From NCBI GenBank assembly GCA_013399115.1, contig VXAA01002152.1, forward strand, positions 69,680 to 133,679: a stretch of DNA of 64,000 bases. The letters run 5' to 3'. The translations under genes were made by a program, and so were the position numbers. The notes below the pieces were generated by a model. It ran no database searches. It saw only the letters and a list, made by a program, of their open reading frames with translations, and had not been told where the DNA came from. This DNA comes from Anseranas semipalmata. Lineage: Eukaryota; Chordata; Aves; Anseriformes; Anseranatidae. Positions 1-12,535 of this stretch are shown here, piece by piece; within the stretch, counting starts at the first letter, position 1; the number at the start of each line of letters is the position of its first letter.

Positions 1-3000
1 CCCTTCTGCCCTGCCAGAGAACAGAAAGAAAGAGAAGGGCAGGCACCTAGAGAGAGAAATGTCAAACTGCCACAGCAAAATTTGCCAGATCTTCCAGAGC
101 CCTTATTAATGCAATAATTTCATTTTGGGGGAGGGCTAAAATAAAATCCAAATCACTGCCACAGTGAATGCTTAAATTACATCCTATGGGTTAGAGTGAA
201 TATAAAGTATGTACAGGTTCTCCTCTGAGAATACTGAATGTATTTATCTTTTTAATTGAATCTATCCATATAAAATGATCCTCTTAAGTAGATTAGAAAT
301 CTGATGTACTGGGCCCCCATGTGGTTTGCCTTTAATATTTCTGCATTCAATTACTGTTTTTGAAAAGCAGGAATTATTCACTGCAACCCTAATGCTATAT
401 TTATTCAGGATTTAGGCCTATTTTAAGATTAGGTCCGACTTAATTGTACCAAACTATCAGCAATGTTGGAGTCAGACTACTGAAACTCATTATCATACAT
501 CTGCCTAATATCTGCATTCAGCAAACCTGTGAAGAAAGAGAGAATACTCCCTCTTGCCTCTGTCAGAATAAAATTAGAGGATGTCTAGGGAGTTTGAAAA
601 GCATTTTTATCCAGACAGTCCAGTAAAGTACTTATTTTTTAATGGAAAAAGTTAAAATGTTGTTCTAATATAAGTTGTTCTGATAAAGGAGACATATGTC
701 AGAGGGAAAAGTCTAAATTACATCTCCCTATATGGAGGGAGCAGCAAGGAGCTACTGCACAGTCAACTTCATGGAGCAGCAGCTCCCATCAGGTGAGCAG
801 CTAGCCACTCCTACTCTTTTTCTTGCAAGAGACTCGCTGGCATCTTGACTAGACAGGCAGAAGGAAGAGCTGCACTGCTGTTGCTCAAGGCAGACCTGCG
901 GAGACCACATCACCCGTGCCGAAGGCAGAGAACAGGCCTCTCCCCTCACCATGCAACGCTGTCCTTCAGCTTCATCTGCCGTTCCGTCACAACAGCACTG
1001 CTCCGCTCAGCTTTCGCGAGATGGAAGGAAACTTTAAAAAGACTAAGGGAAACACGGTCAAAGGACCTTCAGATATTCTATTACTACAACCATTTCTGCA
1101 TTCATGCTTTAAATGTCACCAGCAAATTACATCCATATGCTTGCTTTCGAAATCTTTCATTATCAACACTTTTTGTTTGGCCATTAGCTAAGTAAGCATA
1201 CATATGGGAATCTACTTACATTATTTCCAGACTGCCTCTTCTTTACTCACATTGCAAGGGAGATTCCTATCGTGGTTTTTGGACAAGCCTTCTTAAGCAT
1301 CATGTTGAAGCTCCTGCAGAAATCCTAGCCTTGACCTTGTTCAAGGTGAAAGGTACTGCAGGAGTTCAGCATACTCTCATGTGGCTCTAACTCTGGAGCT
1401 TTGTAGATTAAATTATTTGCCTAATGAAGCTGAAGTGTTACCTTAATTTGTCAAAGGAGATTAAAGAACAGGGGCAGCAACTACAAGGACAGGAAAAGAT
1501 ATAATTCCTGGGAAAACATTTGCTTTTGTCAGCCACTAAAATACTGCCATAAATCTGTACTATATTTGTCATAAAAAAACTGCAATATTTACTAAGAGTC
1601 TAGTTGTGCTTCCTATACATACAAATGGACCCTTACTTGTAAAAATCAGTGTAACACGTGGATTAGAGCAGCAAATTAACAACAATCATTGTAGGTTTCA
1701 GTACAAAACAATATATGCTTTCATAATATAGAATAAGGCCTTAGACTCTAAAAAAAATGCATCCATAAATATATAGCTATAGGGACTCTAGAATTCCCTG
1801 TCAGAGGTGAGTAATGAAGCAAGGTAGCCAGGTTCAGGCCTTACTTGTGATAACCATAATACTCTAATGCAACAATTTAAATCAGTTCAAATGAAAAAGC
1901 CACCACATATCAAGCTTCCAATTTAGACTGACTTTTTTAATATATATTTCTCTGAGGAATTAAGTAGTATACTCGAACCTAAGTTCTGTAAAAGAAACAA
2001 GTAGGCAACCTTCCGTTTACAGCATACGGACACCATGCAGAGTACCTTAAAAATAACAAGAAAAGGCATGTACTATATCCTTTTGTCCCATAATATACAA
2101 TGCCAAGGAACTCCTCAGTTTAATTACATAAATATGGCAGTTTTTCAGAAAACTTTTATAATGTAGTTCAAAAATGCAAATGTTTCACCTATTACTTGGT
2201 TTGAAAAAGACGACATGGATGGACTTTGAGGTGTTAATTTCTACCTTACACAGAACAGACCACGCCAGTCCAGACACTTGGTTACAAGGTTGTTGTTATC
2301 AAGGAAGAAGCATTCTAAAAATGTAGAGGCCTCAGATGGTTTTGTTTTGATTTTGAAATAGACGATCCGTCTGAAATTCTAGCCAGACACTGAAGTGAAG
2401 CTGAAAAACCTTGCCTTTAGGATTTATCTTATATGCAAAGTAAATGTTTATTGTGGAATAGTTCTGTAAGGTATACATGAGTCATTTTTAACCACAGTAT
2501 TTCCCAGATAAACACAACTGCTGTGTTTATAGTGAAAATTAATTTAGTTACGTAGATAGCTCAGTTCATGAAACATCTGACAGAATGGGAGAGATATTTG
2601 ACAAGCCCTAACTGGTACTCTCTCTCTCTAATCTTTCCGGTACTTTTTGCCTGCAAAAAGAAAAAGCAATGAGAAGTATGTACTGAAAGAGAAAACTGCT
2701 TGGAAATCAAATCCTTTCCCCAAAAAGCAGTTGCAGGGACTGGGGAGGGAAGCCAGGCAGAAAAAGCCTGTTTTCTCCAGTGATCAACATATGGCTAAGC
2801 CCTGGGCACAGTGGTGCTTATTTTCGTATAAATCACAAATTAATCTCAGCCTTTGTTTGACAAATTCTGTCTGACAGAACAGAGGGTCAAATCACACAGG
2901 TGTTCGTTTCCAGGTGTTTCTCGTATCGCCATTACCTAGTTACTCATTCATCCCATTCAATGAGGCTCTCAGAGTTAGGGCCAATCACCCCCATTCCTCT

Positions 3001-3305
3001 GAGCTCTTCAAAAACCTACCCTGTATTTTCATCTCTAAACGCAAGGAACAGTAGCATGAGCCTGTACGAGCACAGAATTAGTTGCCACCTGAGCATCTAT
3101 GCACTCAAAAGGAGCACCACCCAGAAACTAGAAAGAGAAACACAAATTTGAATGTGCTCCTATAGTTGCTAAACTTTAAAAAATAACCGGATTTTTAAGG
3201 AGCGGTTTGAAGGAAAAGTGGGTAGCTAACATGTCAAGACAAAGAACGGAGTTGCTGTTAATGACCTTGACTGTCTTTTACTGCTTGGTAAGCTAATTAT
3301 ATTTT
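1..3305. other. Noncoding stretch, no gene seen
   Basis: This is AT-rich, single-copy-looking DNA. The longest open frame is 116 codons at 845-1195 on the plus strand; it has no recognisable domain and is partly mirrored by a 66-codon antisense frame. I see no splice-bounded exon, RNA gene or clear mobile element. An intron or intergenic spacer is the best reading. Confidence 0.6.
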
Positions 3306-3323
3306 AAAAAAAAAAAAAAAAAA
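3306..3323. repeat. Poly-A run (A18)
   Basis: Eighteen consecutive A residues preceded by ATTTT and followed by CAGAGCAG. I do not recognise the upstream DNA as a retroelement tail, so it may be a lone A-run or the tail of an element too old to recognise. Confidence 0.95.
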
Positions 3324-5044
3324 CAGAGCAGAGGAAATTAGAAGGCATGTTGATGTTTCTATTCCTTCCAAATCAAAACAGTAGCCAGCATGAAGTAGGA
3401 AAGCCCCTTCAGGCTACATGCACTGAAAAAGCTGGTGTATAACATAGAAGCAAAGCCAAACAAATGTTCTGTTTTGTTTTTTAATAGCCAAAGGCTAGCC
3501 ATACTGCAGCTATGCCCTGATGCATTACAAATGCTCTGTAAGGCAGAAACCCACCCTTCATGTCAGGCTCTAAAAGAACATTATAGCTAAACGCAGAGTT
3601 AAAGTGAAGAACAGAAACTAGCTCCTGGAGCCCATTGCGTTTGATAGTTTTGGAATGGGTAATAAAACTTCTACAACACAATCTTTTGGATGAGCTTTCA
3701 AGAAGCCCTTCAGAAAGAGGTATTTTCTGAATTTCTATCACAAAGCTAATGTTTAGTGGTCGTATCTCCAGCAATACCTACAGCCTGATGATGCCAGCAG
3801 CCAGGATGCCCACACCCCGCAATACAGTGACCTGACCAGAGATCCCTGTGCATTCCAGGCTCTGCCTGCCTGCCGCAGTTAATACAATATCACGGCCAAT
3901 AATTTAATTACACAAAGACCAGGAAACAGAGAGTGGCTGCCCCCATTCTCATGTTTACCTCACAAGCATAAAGTCAGCATCAAGTAACATATGTGCCCAA
4001 GCAGATTTACTGCTGCAAACCTAACTTGTGTATCCGAGCGAAGCACTAACACAGCAGCACTGTGTGCTGAACACACCAACGCAAACTGTCAGGTAGGTAA
4101 AATGCAACAGAAGCATCTCAATTTCTTGACACAAGCGGAAAGCACAGACCAGCATTTCAGCTACCGCGGGCTGGCTTCAGCAGCAGCGCGCCTGCTGGCC
4201 CAGTGTCCACCCCTCCACGCTTCTCTCACGCTTGCTGCCCCTGCCCAGGTCTGCTGGGCTCCTCCATGAACTCCAGTGAACTCACTGCAGCCTGCCCGGG
4301 TAGCAAGCTGTGCAGATTTTTTCTATTACGAAACACTTGTCCAAGTTTGCCAGAAGTGGTGACCTACATTTAAGAGTTTAAAAAAAAAAAAACAACAACT
4401 TTAATGTTGGGGTGGGGAGAAGGAGATGAAGCTATTTTGGTATATTCTAATAAATGCATACCCTGCCAAGTGCTGCATAAAAAGCAGCTGGTATGTCATA
4501 CAGACAACAGTGATCAGCAAATGGAGCTGGGACACTACAGATGGGAATACCTTGTTTGCAGGTGTTTTGGTTTTATGCTCATGGTGCCAGTGAAACAGCA
4601 CTTTATCAAGCAGCTCCTCCCCGAGATCTTCCTCCGCTGAAGCACTGCTGTGCCAGCTGCTTTGGGAAGCGCTGCTCCCCTCCCTGCCCTACCCCCCAGG
4701 CCTCTCTCAGTCCGCCAGGGCTGGGTTTGCAATGCTACACAAAAGGATTAGTTGTTTCAGCTTTTCTATTTGCCTATTTCCAAACAGTCTCAATCTCTTC
4801 TCTTTTCACTGACCTCAACAACATTTTACTCAAAACTTCCCCTCGCAGAAGTAATCAAGCAGTTTGGCCTGACATCAGAACAGTGAAAACGTACGTTAGT
4901 TTGAAATGCTGCTCATGTAGTCCTGCATCTCTGAACTGAACAAGCATTTTCTGCACTTCAACCTCTACACACAGCACCACAGGATAGCATGCGTTAAATG
5001 AGCTTCAAAACAGCAAATTGTAAAGGCATCACTCTTTTCCTAGA
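3324..5044. other. Noncoding stretch with A13 run and a GC-richer patch
   Basis: An A13 run sits at 4380-4392. A GC-richer patch at about 4620-4730 gives a 132-codon plus-strand frame (4541-4939), which has no recognisable domain and a partial antisense counterpart. No gene or recognisable mobile element is supported. Confidence 0.55.
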
Positions 5045-5165
5045 TTTACCAGTGACTTATTCTGTGATCTTAGATAAACCATTCTGTTTGTATCTCAGCT
5101 TTCTTCTCTGTAAGACAGGTATAATGGATGCTAGTGTCTGAGAACACTTTAAAACTTTCAATCTG
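5045..5165 (+). mobile_element. MIR-like (CORE-SINE) fragment
   Basis: The sequence gtgatcttagataaacc (5064-5080) followed by tctcagctttcttctctgta (5093-5112) and a GGTATAATGG stretch keeps the order of the MIR SINE block 'gtgacctt.gg.caagtca..' then 'cctcagtttcc.catctgtaaaatggg.ataat'. Identity is low, as expected for an ancient copy. The family is nonautonomous, tRNA-derived and mobilised by LINE machinery; this copy is inert. Boundaries are by eye. Confidence 0.68.
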
Positions 5166-7145
5166 AATGAGGCTTTGAGAATACTGGGTCTAAATAGCAA
5201 CTATCGATTTTACAGAATGCAGACTGGACTACTAGGGAAAGAGATCTTGACTGAGTAATCACATTTAAGACAGTGGCTTATGTATATGCAGTAGAGCATT
5301 TTCAAAAGAAATGTCACGTTTTTAAACTATGTGCCACAACCATATTTAATAGAAAGCCATCAAGTTTTTTGGTGCCGTGAGTCTTTGTAATAGAAGCATT
5401 TGTTTTTGTATTAGGCTATAATGGCTCTGCAAGAGCTGTCAGGATTTATCACATCAAAAATCCATGCACTAAAAAGGAGTGGCTGCCCAAAGAGGGTTTG
5501 GTACTTTACGGACATTAGAATCTATTCCGTTAATGATAGCACACATTTGTGCACTTGGGTTTTGTGGCTTAGATTGATCACATTGCAGTATTGCCCATTC
5601 TTTCCAAGAGGCTTTTGTTGGGGCATTTCAAGAGCAGCTCCACAAACAACAAGAGTAAGCGTTTAGGAGCAGTCAGATGAGAGAGATTCAGGTGCCAGGA
5701 GCCCCATCAAAACCCGAAGCAGCCGTGACATCCAGCTCTGCAGGGAGTTGCTCTCAGCGCATCAATGTCTAGTTGAATGTTTTGTGTACAACCTGACTCA
5801 GCAGCACGTTGAGAGCGTGAAATCATGCAGCATCCTGGGTTCAGAAGAACTGTTAACTGACGCCACGGTTTTCCACTGTGAGGTTGCCTGAGATACCAGC
5901 AAGTGACATTCCTGAAGTGTTCGCTGACCCATGCAGTTCCTGGGGATGAAGCCACATGCAAAGGTGTTTGTGTCCCAGGAACCAGCAATAGCTTAGTAAC
6001 TGCTTTTTGTGAACATTCATCAGGGCAAGAATTATCTTTTTCCCCTACTTTCCAGTATCTCGTTTATTTCTGCATAGCCCTGGTTGAGAACAAATGAAGA
6101 TATACATCCTTTAAAGTGCTCTGTATGTTTTCTCCTCGATGCCAAGAAACACAGGATCTTGAGTTTGACAAAAGACCATCTTGACGAATAATTAAACTAT
6201 CTTCCAGCAACTGCAAAACCTGTATGTTTCTCCAAACTTTTGAGAAAGTCAACTTCTGTTTAAAAAGTTATTTAGGCTCAACAATCTTTCAGTAGGAGGA
6301 AATACTGCAAGTAGAAGAAAAACAAAGCTCAAAACCAAACAGTCCACCCAACAGTTAAAGAATTCTTATTTTGCCCTCTGAAACTAGATGAAAATTATTA
6401 GATACATCATAACACGTTGTATGTAGAACCCTGATCCCTTTAATTGCATCAATAGCAAGGACTGTCAACACAGTTTCAAAATATTTCAAAGCAAATTAAA
6501 CTACCAGTAAGTCACACTCAGCTTGCCACTGTCACATATACATGTGGCTTGAAGACAGAAACCTGGAAAGAAGGGGCTCTACAAGAAGAATTAATTGAAT
6601 AAAATGACTAAGTGAAGATCTCTTCAGTAAAGGCAGTGTCCCGAAATAGCTGAAGCACAAATAGCAAGAGGCCGAACATGGCTGGTTTTAAATGGAGTAC
6701 AAAACTATTGAAGTGTGCCTAAAGCAGCAAAAGATGGGTGGATTTCTGGGGATGAAGCAGAAGGGGAAAAAAGACATTGCTTTTGAGCTGTTTGAAATTA
6801 AAGGTATTGCACATTTGCCTAAGCTGACTCTACCGAACTCAGTGGTATTGAACTCACAGAAAATCCATCCTGTCGTGTTAGGATACCGATTTTCTATTCT
6901 GTATGTTAGCACATACCATTAGCAAGAATTCACATCTGCACAGACCAGATTTTACTGCAACGTCAAACCAAGACCAAGGCTTTGCTGCAAGAAAGATGCA
7001 CTGCTGTAAGAAACGAGAAGAGTTTCAGTTGTGTGTAGATCTCTGACGACATGCACACCAGATTGTAGCATCAGAAAGTGGGAACAGACACAGCGAAGCA
7101 CTGGTCATTCCTTGGGGATGTTCTCAAACAAGGGGCAACATCTTA
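5166..7145. other. Noncoding stretch, nothing recognised
   Basis: Open frames are 60-93 codons and include overlapping antisense pairs such as 6688-6912 (minus) and 6692-6922 (plus). There are no repeats or RNA genes that I can identify. Confidence 0.5.
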
Positions 7146-7203
7146 ATCCCCCTGAAAGTCAATGGCAGAAATCTTGCTTGACTTAAGGAATCGGGACCTT
7201 GGT
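7146..7203 (+). repeat. Degenerate sauropsid interspersed repeat (copy 1)
   Basis: ctgaaagtcaatggcagaa (7152-7170) followed by gcttgacttaaggaatcggg (7176-7195) resembles a very common bird, turtle and crocodile repeat whose core reads 'gaagtcaatggnag..tt.gcc/tgactt.aa..atcgggcc'. The two TCAATG/TGACTT halves are roughly inverted, which suggests a palindromic element. A second copy lies at 17756-17812. I do not assign a formal family name. Confidence 0.5.
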
Positions 7204-7239
7204 TTCTTATAACTCGTAGCATCTTGTGTCCAGTGAAAT

Positions 7240-7255
7240 ACATACACACACACTC
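7240..7255. repeat. Short (CA)n tract
   Basis: About six CA units in the context catacacacacacactcc. It is too short to be a robust microsatellite. Confidence 0.7.
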
Positions 7256-7286
7256 CTGATCCTTATTATGTATAGAGCTGTTTTAC

Positions 7287-7306
7287 AGTGTACACTGTGT
7301 ACACTT
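7287..7306. other. Overlapping palindromes agtgtacact / gtgtacac
   Basis: Two perfect palindromes abut: the 10-mer agtgtacact at about 7288-7297 and the 8-mer gtgtacac that follows. The result is a short inverted-repeat array of GTGTAC units. No function is assigned. Confidence 0.7.
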
Positions 7307-7984
7307 CACATGCATTTACAATGTCACAATCAGAAGAGCCAGGCCCAACAGTATGCATTTTTACCAGTGATACACATTTTAATGGAGGAGGGGACGGGGG
7401 ACGGGAATCTCAACTAGATTTCAGCTATACAGCTTTCAAAGTCACACTCATTTCTTTGTATGTTAACAGTCTTCTCTTTTCCAGCTAGCTATGGTTTTCC
7501 TTTCTCCCAACTACCAACCAGTTGTCTCAAGGGTACCAGCCAGCCTTGGATCATCATCAGTCTATTGAAATAAAACTGTTAATTGTAGGTGCAAATGAAA
7601 TCTAAAGCTGGTAAATACACATCAGACAGATGGACTTAGAAGCCCAACCTGAGTGTCCTACCTACATCAATACTTTGGCAGCACTACTGCCATACATTTA
7701 TGTTTTCATTCACAACATTTTTGCCAAGTTTGTTTTAAAGCTACCAAACTTTTTTGTAGAACACCTACTTCCCTTACGCACCGAGACCAGTGAAAGAAAC
7801 ACCTGGCAAGGTGACTCGTAGAAGAAAAGTGAAGCAGGTAACATTCAGCTTAAGAAGGGCATCGCATACAGACCAATACCTTACTAGTCTACAACTGTGG
7901 GAGAGTTTGGATCCACATCTGAGCTTTGTGACAGTTCTCACTTGCCCGAGTGCTCACACAACAAAAACAAACAGCAACAACAGC

Positions 7985-7997
7985 AAAAAAAAAAAAA
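7985..7997. repeat. Poly-A run (A13)
   Basis: Thirteen A residues following a CAACAACAGC stretch. The upstream ACAAAAACAAACAGCAACAACAGC segment is itself an A/C-rich low-complexity lead-in. Confidence 0.9.
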
Positions 7998-8078
7998 GCA
8001 GTCCTCCGAAGTTAGATCGAGTTAATGAGTTTTTTTCAAGGCTGTGCTGCTTCTACTCTGCTCCTGCCAATCACTGGA

Positions 8079-8106
8079 GGGAGGGAAGAGGGGGGAAAAA
8101 AGGGGG
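8079..8106 (+). other. Canonical G-quadruplex motif
   Basis: Four G-runs on the plus strand, GGG (8079-8081), GGG (8083-8085), G6 (8090-8095) and G5 (8102-8106), are separated by loops of 1, 4 and 6 nt. This satisfies the G3+N1-7 rule. Such motifs can fold as DNA, or as RNA if the plus strand is transcribed. No promoter or gene start is visible next to it. Confidence 0.8.
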
Positions 8107-8856
8107 ACGACGACAACAGTTTCAAAAGAGCTTGAGTTCAAACTTCAGTTCAAAGATTTAGGTCACTGCTTATCACTTTATCAATTACTCTTTGATTTAA
8201 AAGGCTTAAATATTTTTAAGTAAGGCCACTCCACTTACCACTTGCCTTTACTGAAGAGCAGGAGTAACTTGTTCCACAGTTTGTGCAACAGGCTGTGCTG
8301 TGAGCAAAGCCCTGGGCATCGCGCTGTTTATCTCTGGGTTATGCTGAATTTCACCACCAAACATGCTGTTCGGCCAGTGTTTAGCAGGGTATTATTTCCC
8401 AGAGTGGTACTGACAGCTTACTAACAACAAAGTTTAATGGAGCAGGGCAAAGAAGACAGACATAACAAACACTCTATTGTCACAGTCCACCAGCTGATGA
8501 AATCTGGAAAATTATTTGCCTCTCCCACCCATGCCTTTATTCCTGCAATTGGAGGGTAGAGCAGATGGGGAAGGGTGAGAAAATATGTTACTATCTTCCC
8601 CCTTGGCTTCCTTTCCAGCTTCAGCAACGAAAAAATACGAGCTCTTTGATGTTCATGTAAACATTAAAATATACCTCTAACTCTGAATGAGATTTCAAGC
8701 AACAAAACATATGCAAAATGCAATTCTAGAGAGAAACTTAAAAAGTTTGTATCCAAAGTAAGTCCGGGGCCTGCTAAGCCAACAAGTGGCTGGTAAAGAG
8801 ATTTAGGGGCAGAGACCTATGGGAGATGAAGGCTGGTAATCAGCCATGCTGGAAGA

Positions 8857-8876
8857 TGACTCAGCTGAGCAGTCAG
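8857..8876. promoter_or_regulatory. Possible AP-1/MAF-type site
   Basis: TGACTCAGC (8857-8865) is an AP-1 core extended to a MARE half-site. It is followed by an imperfect inverted partner, GCTGAGCAGTCA. A small ggctg/cagcc stem lies just upstream at 8831-8845. This is a motif match only; a site of this length is expected by chance in 64 kb. Confidence 0.3.
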
Positions 8877-11800
8877 CCATCTAGGCAGGAAAAGAGAAAG
8901 CTATAGCACAGATAAAGTGCTTTAACACAAATGCTGGCTGCTGAGAGTTTTTGCCCTTGTTTTAAAACCCTGGTAATTTGCTGAACATGAGTTTGTAAAT
9001 ACTCGAGGCAAAATGCTTCAGCAAACAAAGATTTTGAAGGCGGTTCTCACTTATTCAAAGGGGAAAAAAAACAAAAAACACAGCACCCAAGAACAAAAAC
9101 CCTCAGACATAGCAAGTCCCCAGAAAGAAAGTGGAATAACAGAAGAGAGCAAAGTCTTTAGGAAGGCCAGTAACACTGTTCTTAATACTTACCATTTTTC
9201 CTATGAGTTTATTTTTAACCTCATTTTTAAGTGTGCATTTATACCCAATAACATATAGCGTTAATAACAGAACTTCCTCCAGCTGGTATAGGATAGCACC
9301 GGGTACATCACCAGGATGCAGCATTACTGTTGGGTGATTCTGCTCTCCGATCCCAGCTCTTCCCGATGTGCCTGCTAACACGCTGAATGGTGCACGCTGT
9401 ATGCACGTGGGCCAGCCTGGTCTCAGCTGGCAGCCCACCAGCTTCCCCAGCCACTGTCACTCCTCGTGCAAGTGCTTCTGTGTGCTTCCAGTGAGAAGCC
9501 AGAGAAGAGAGCTCAGATTACAGTACCCTTACCAGTTGGTTAAATCCGCTTATTTCCTTACCTGTGCTTGATGTCTAACTTACAGCATGCAGGAGCAGTG
9601 GGTGTGGATAGATGCATGATACATGCAGGTTCTACTACAGGCTTGAGCCTACCTGAAGCTGTTTATACAGGTGTACTGCAAGATTTGCCTGTCAGTTGAA
9701 ATAAATCATTCATTAGTTAGTAAATCCACTGACACCCAGGGCCAGTCAAGTTCTGTGGTGTGAATTCCAGGTAAGAGGTAGTTAAGCAGTGTCCTGATGA
9801 AGTATTTCAGCCATTTAATAAGCATGCTGGGCGCCTGGTTATCGCATGTCTCACAGGTGTCTCACAGGCTAGATTAGAGGAAGCCTAAGGAAGAAAGTCA
9901 GTAAGGTTCACAGACTTGCTTCATGACTCAGATTACACCCACAGGAAAAAAAGAAAGAATCTAAGTCATAGGACCAGACTCTGATCTTAGCCCTGACAAA
10001 GATCAAGACTGCCAAGGAAACTGAAACAGAGAACAGCATGAGTGATTTTGTCTAGCATGGCTGCTTGTAATAACTGTAGAAAATAGATTTTGCAAGTGTT
10101 TCAGGCTCCATGCCTGAAGTGTGAGGCACTCTTCAGCTAACATGCGCCTCCAGAGGGCTGCACAGTGAGGCAGGACGACTTCTGCAAGATGAAGGGTGCA
10201 ACGATCCACAGAGCACTGAGGGCAGAGCCAAGGCGGAAGGTGTCAGGCAATCTTGTCAGCTGCAGCTGGACCATGAAGATCTACTCCTGTTAGCAGTGAT
10301 GGAGGGGAGCAGGATTCATAAAACTCCCTTGAAAGGATGCTCCTCAAAACACAGGAAAAGGAAGAGCAGCCCTGAGAAGTCTAGCAGCCTAAGACAGACC
10401 CAGCAATACACTTACCTGGTATGAGTCTCTCAAGAGGTACTTTATGAGGGCTGTGACCAAAAAGTGCCTCTTAAAACGCACAGGTTTTTAAGCCAGTCTT
10501 GTGATTTCAAAGCCTGATTCATATACGCCAAGTTCCAGGAACTGGCAACGTTTCACATGTAGGCAACTGAACAAACATACAAGTTTTGCTGGACTTCTAT
10601 ACTTTCCTGATACAAATGATATAAGCATCCAGAATAGTTGAAAAGGACTTCAGAGTCTAATTTTCACAAGCATGTAGAAAAAAAACACCGCAATACTATG
10701 TGTTTAATGCTACTTAGCACTGTATAATTTCCTTTACGCAACACTGATTCATCATTATGTTCTTAATTTTTTTTATAAAGATCAAAGGAAAAAAACTACA
10801 GTCTTACTGTTAAAAGAAATATGCTTCTGCTTGCAAAGATCTATCGCTAAGCACCATCCTACAGAATAAATTATTTTAATCTTATTTTTTATTGCTCCTT
10901 GAATGCAAAGAGCAGAATAAGAGATTACTCCTCATTTATAATGAGCTAAAGTGAAGCATACAACATATTTAAAAAATAGAAGAGTTCTTTCTCCTTCCTT
11001 GGGCATACATATACAAAACTGTGAGGGAGAGAAACATGTACCCTATTGTTATCTATAGAAAGAACTGTGAAAAAGGATTAATAGTTAACAAGGATAACAT
11101 TGAAAAGGCAACACCTGCTCAAAAAGAGTCTCTTGGGAAGACTTACTCCTTCAGAAATACATGATGGGAATAAGTTGAGACAGACAACGGCTAGTCTTGG
11201 GATGCATGAAAAACTGATTGATTGTACCTTGTTCCAAACCACCGGTTTTCATTACTGACATAAATCAAGGCAAGAAGGCAGCTTACTAAGTCTTGAAAGA
11301 CAGTAAAAACACCATTGAAAGAAACTGGCAGTTAGAGTTAGCAGGGAATGTTGTGTCCAGAAATACCAGATGCCTTTACAAAAATAAGGTATGTTTTGCT
11401 AAGCAATGTCTGAAAAGTGCTTTGCAGCCAAACGGAGCTTGATCTTTATTTAACAGTTGAGCAACAGAGGTCCTTATTATTTAATTAAACACTCATTCCA
11501 ACCCACATTTATTTAAAAAGCCTAAAACTAAGTGATTCTGCTGCAAGCCAAGTGCGTGAAATGGAAAGGGTTTATTCATATAAGGCTAGGAGTCATGAGT
11601 GAAGCAATGATTTTACCATAAGAAGCATTTTCTGCTAAACAAGGAGGTACTGTGGAACATGAAGTCCAGACTAGCTAGTTAAACAAAATGGCCTTTTGAC
11701 TGGAAAACCATTTCTGTGCCACGCTTACGGAGGGACATTTCACTCTTGTTTTGCTGGTTTGTGGTCACTAGTCCTCATTCCCATGAGTATGGCATCCCTC

Positions 11801-12507
11801 TATCAGGCACGGCACATCTACCAATAATTCTTCGGCAACAGCTGAAAAATCTGACTTGATTTGCCAGGGAAGCCTTGTACTTTTCAATTATTCCTTTCAT
11901 TTATTCGCTAGCTCTCTATTTATTAAAAATATCCCAACTTGCCCCTTTCCAAGCAGTCACGTGCTCTTCACACAAACACAGAAAACATTTTGCAGATAAT
12001 GTGACTAAGTAGCTGCCTTTGAAGCCGGCTAGTGCGTTTCCTCAAGCATGAACATTTACTTTTAATGTCCAAGCCAAGCCTCAAACTAAGTGCCTGATCT
12101 TCCTGCAATCCCTCACGCTGCAGCTGAGCCCATCAGTCTTCACCTCCATCCCCGACGGGGACGTACCCACCTTCTGGGCATTCCCTCCCCACAGGAAAGC
12201 AGAGCCCTCCACAACTCAGAAACTGGTGCAGAAACTGATACAAACCAAAGAGAAGCTCCATGGATCATACAAAAAAATACCGGAAAGAGACATGGTGTGC
12301 ATTTTGGAGTCTCTAATGAGCACAGTATCATTAAGCATGCAAGACCTAATAAGCACAAAAAGGAAATAACCAGGCATTGCCACAACAGGAAACACGCCGG
12401 AGTCCGGCTTAAACTGGAGCTGGCTGGGAAGTGAGCTATTGTCAGAAGCACAGTGTTAAAAATGCTCTGATACTGCTAACTGCCTTAAGCAAGCTGGTGT
12501 AGTGGGG
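8877..12507. other. Noncoding stretch, nothing recognised
   Basis: Mostly AT-rich DNA. The longest frames are a 114-codon plus frame (12090-12434) and a 103-codon antisense frame over the same bases, which is typical of chance in a local GC-richer patch. A cctgatcttcctgcaatccc stretch near 12091-12110 weakly recalls the sauropsid repeat seen at 7146, but it is too short to call. Confidence 0.5.
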
Positions 12508-12535
12508 AAAAACAAACAAACGCACGCACACACAG
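12508..12535. repeat. Compound simple repeat (CAAA)n-(CGCA)n-(CA)n
   Basis: A short A/C-only run changes from AAACAAAC units to CGCACGCA and then CACACA. It is a degenerate compound microsatellite. Confidence 0.75.

Noticed and set aside
4255..4285. ctcctccatgaactcc, resembling a reversed CR1 'cctccatgaattt' block
   Set aside because: The expected flanking blocks are absent on both sides.
7381..7406. G-rich run ggaggaggggacgggggacggg as a G-quadruplex
   Set aside because: Only three runs of three or more G are present; it fails the canonical four-run rule.
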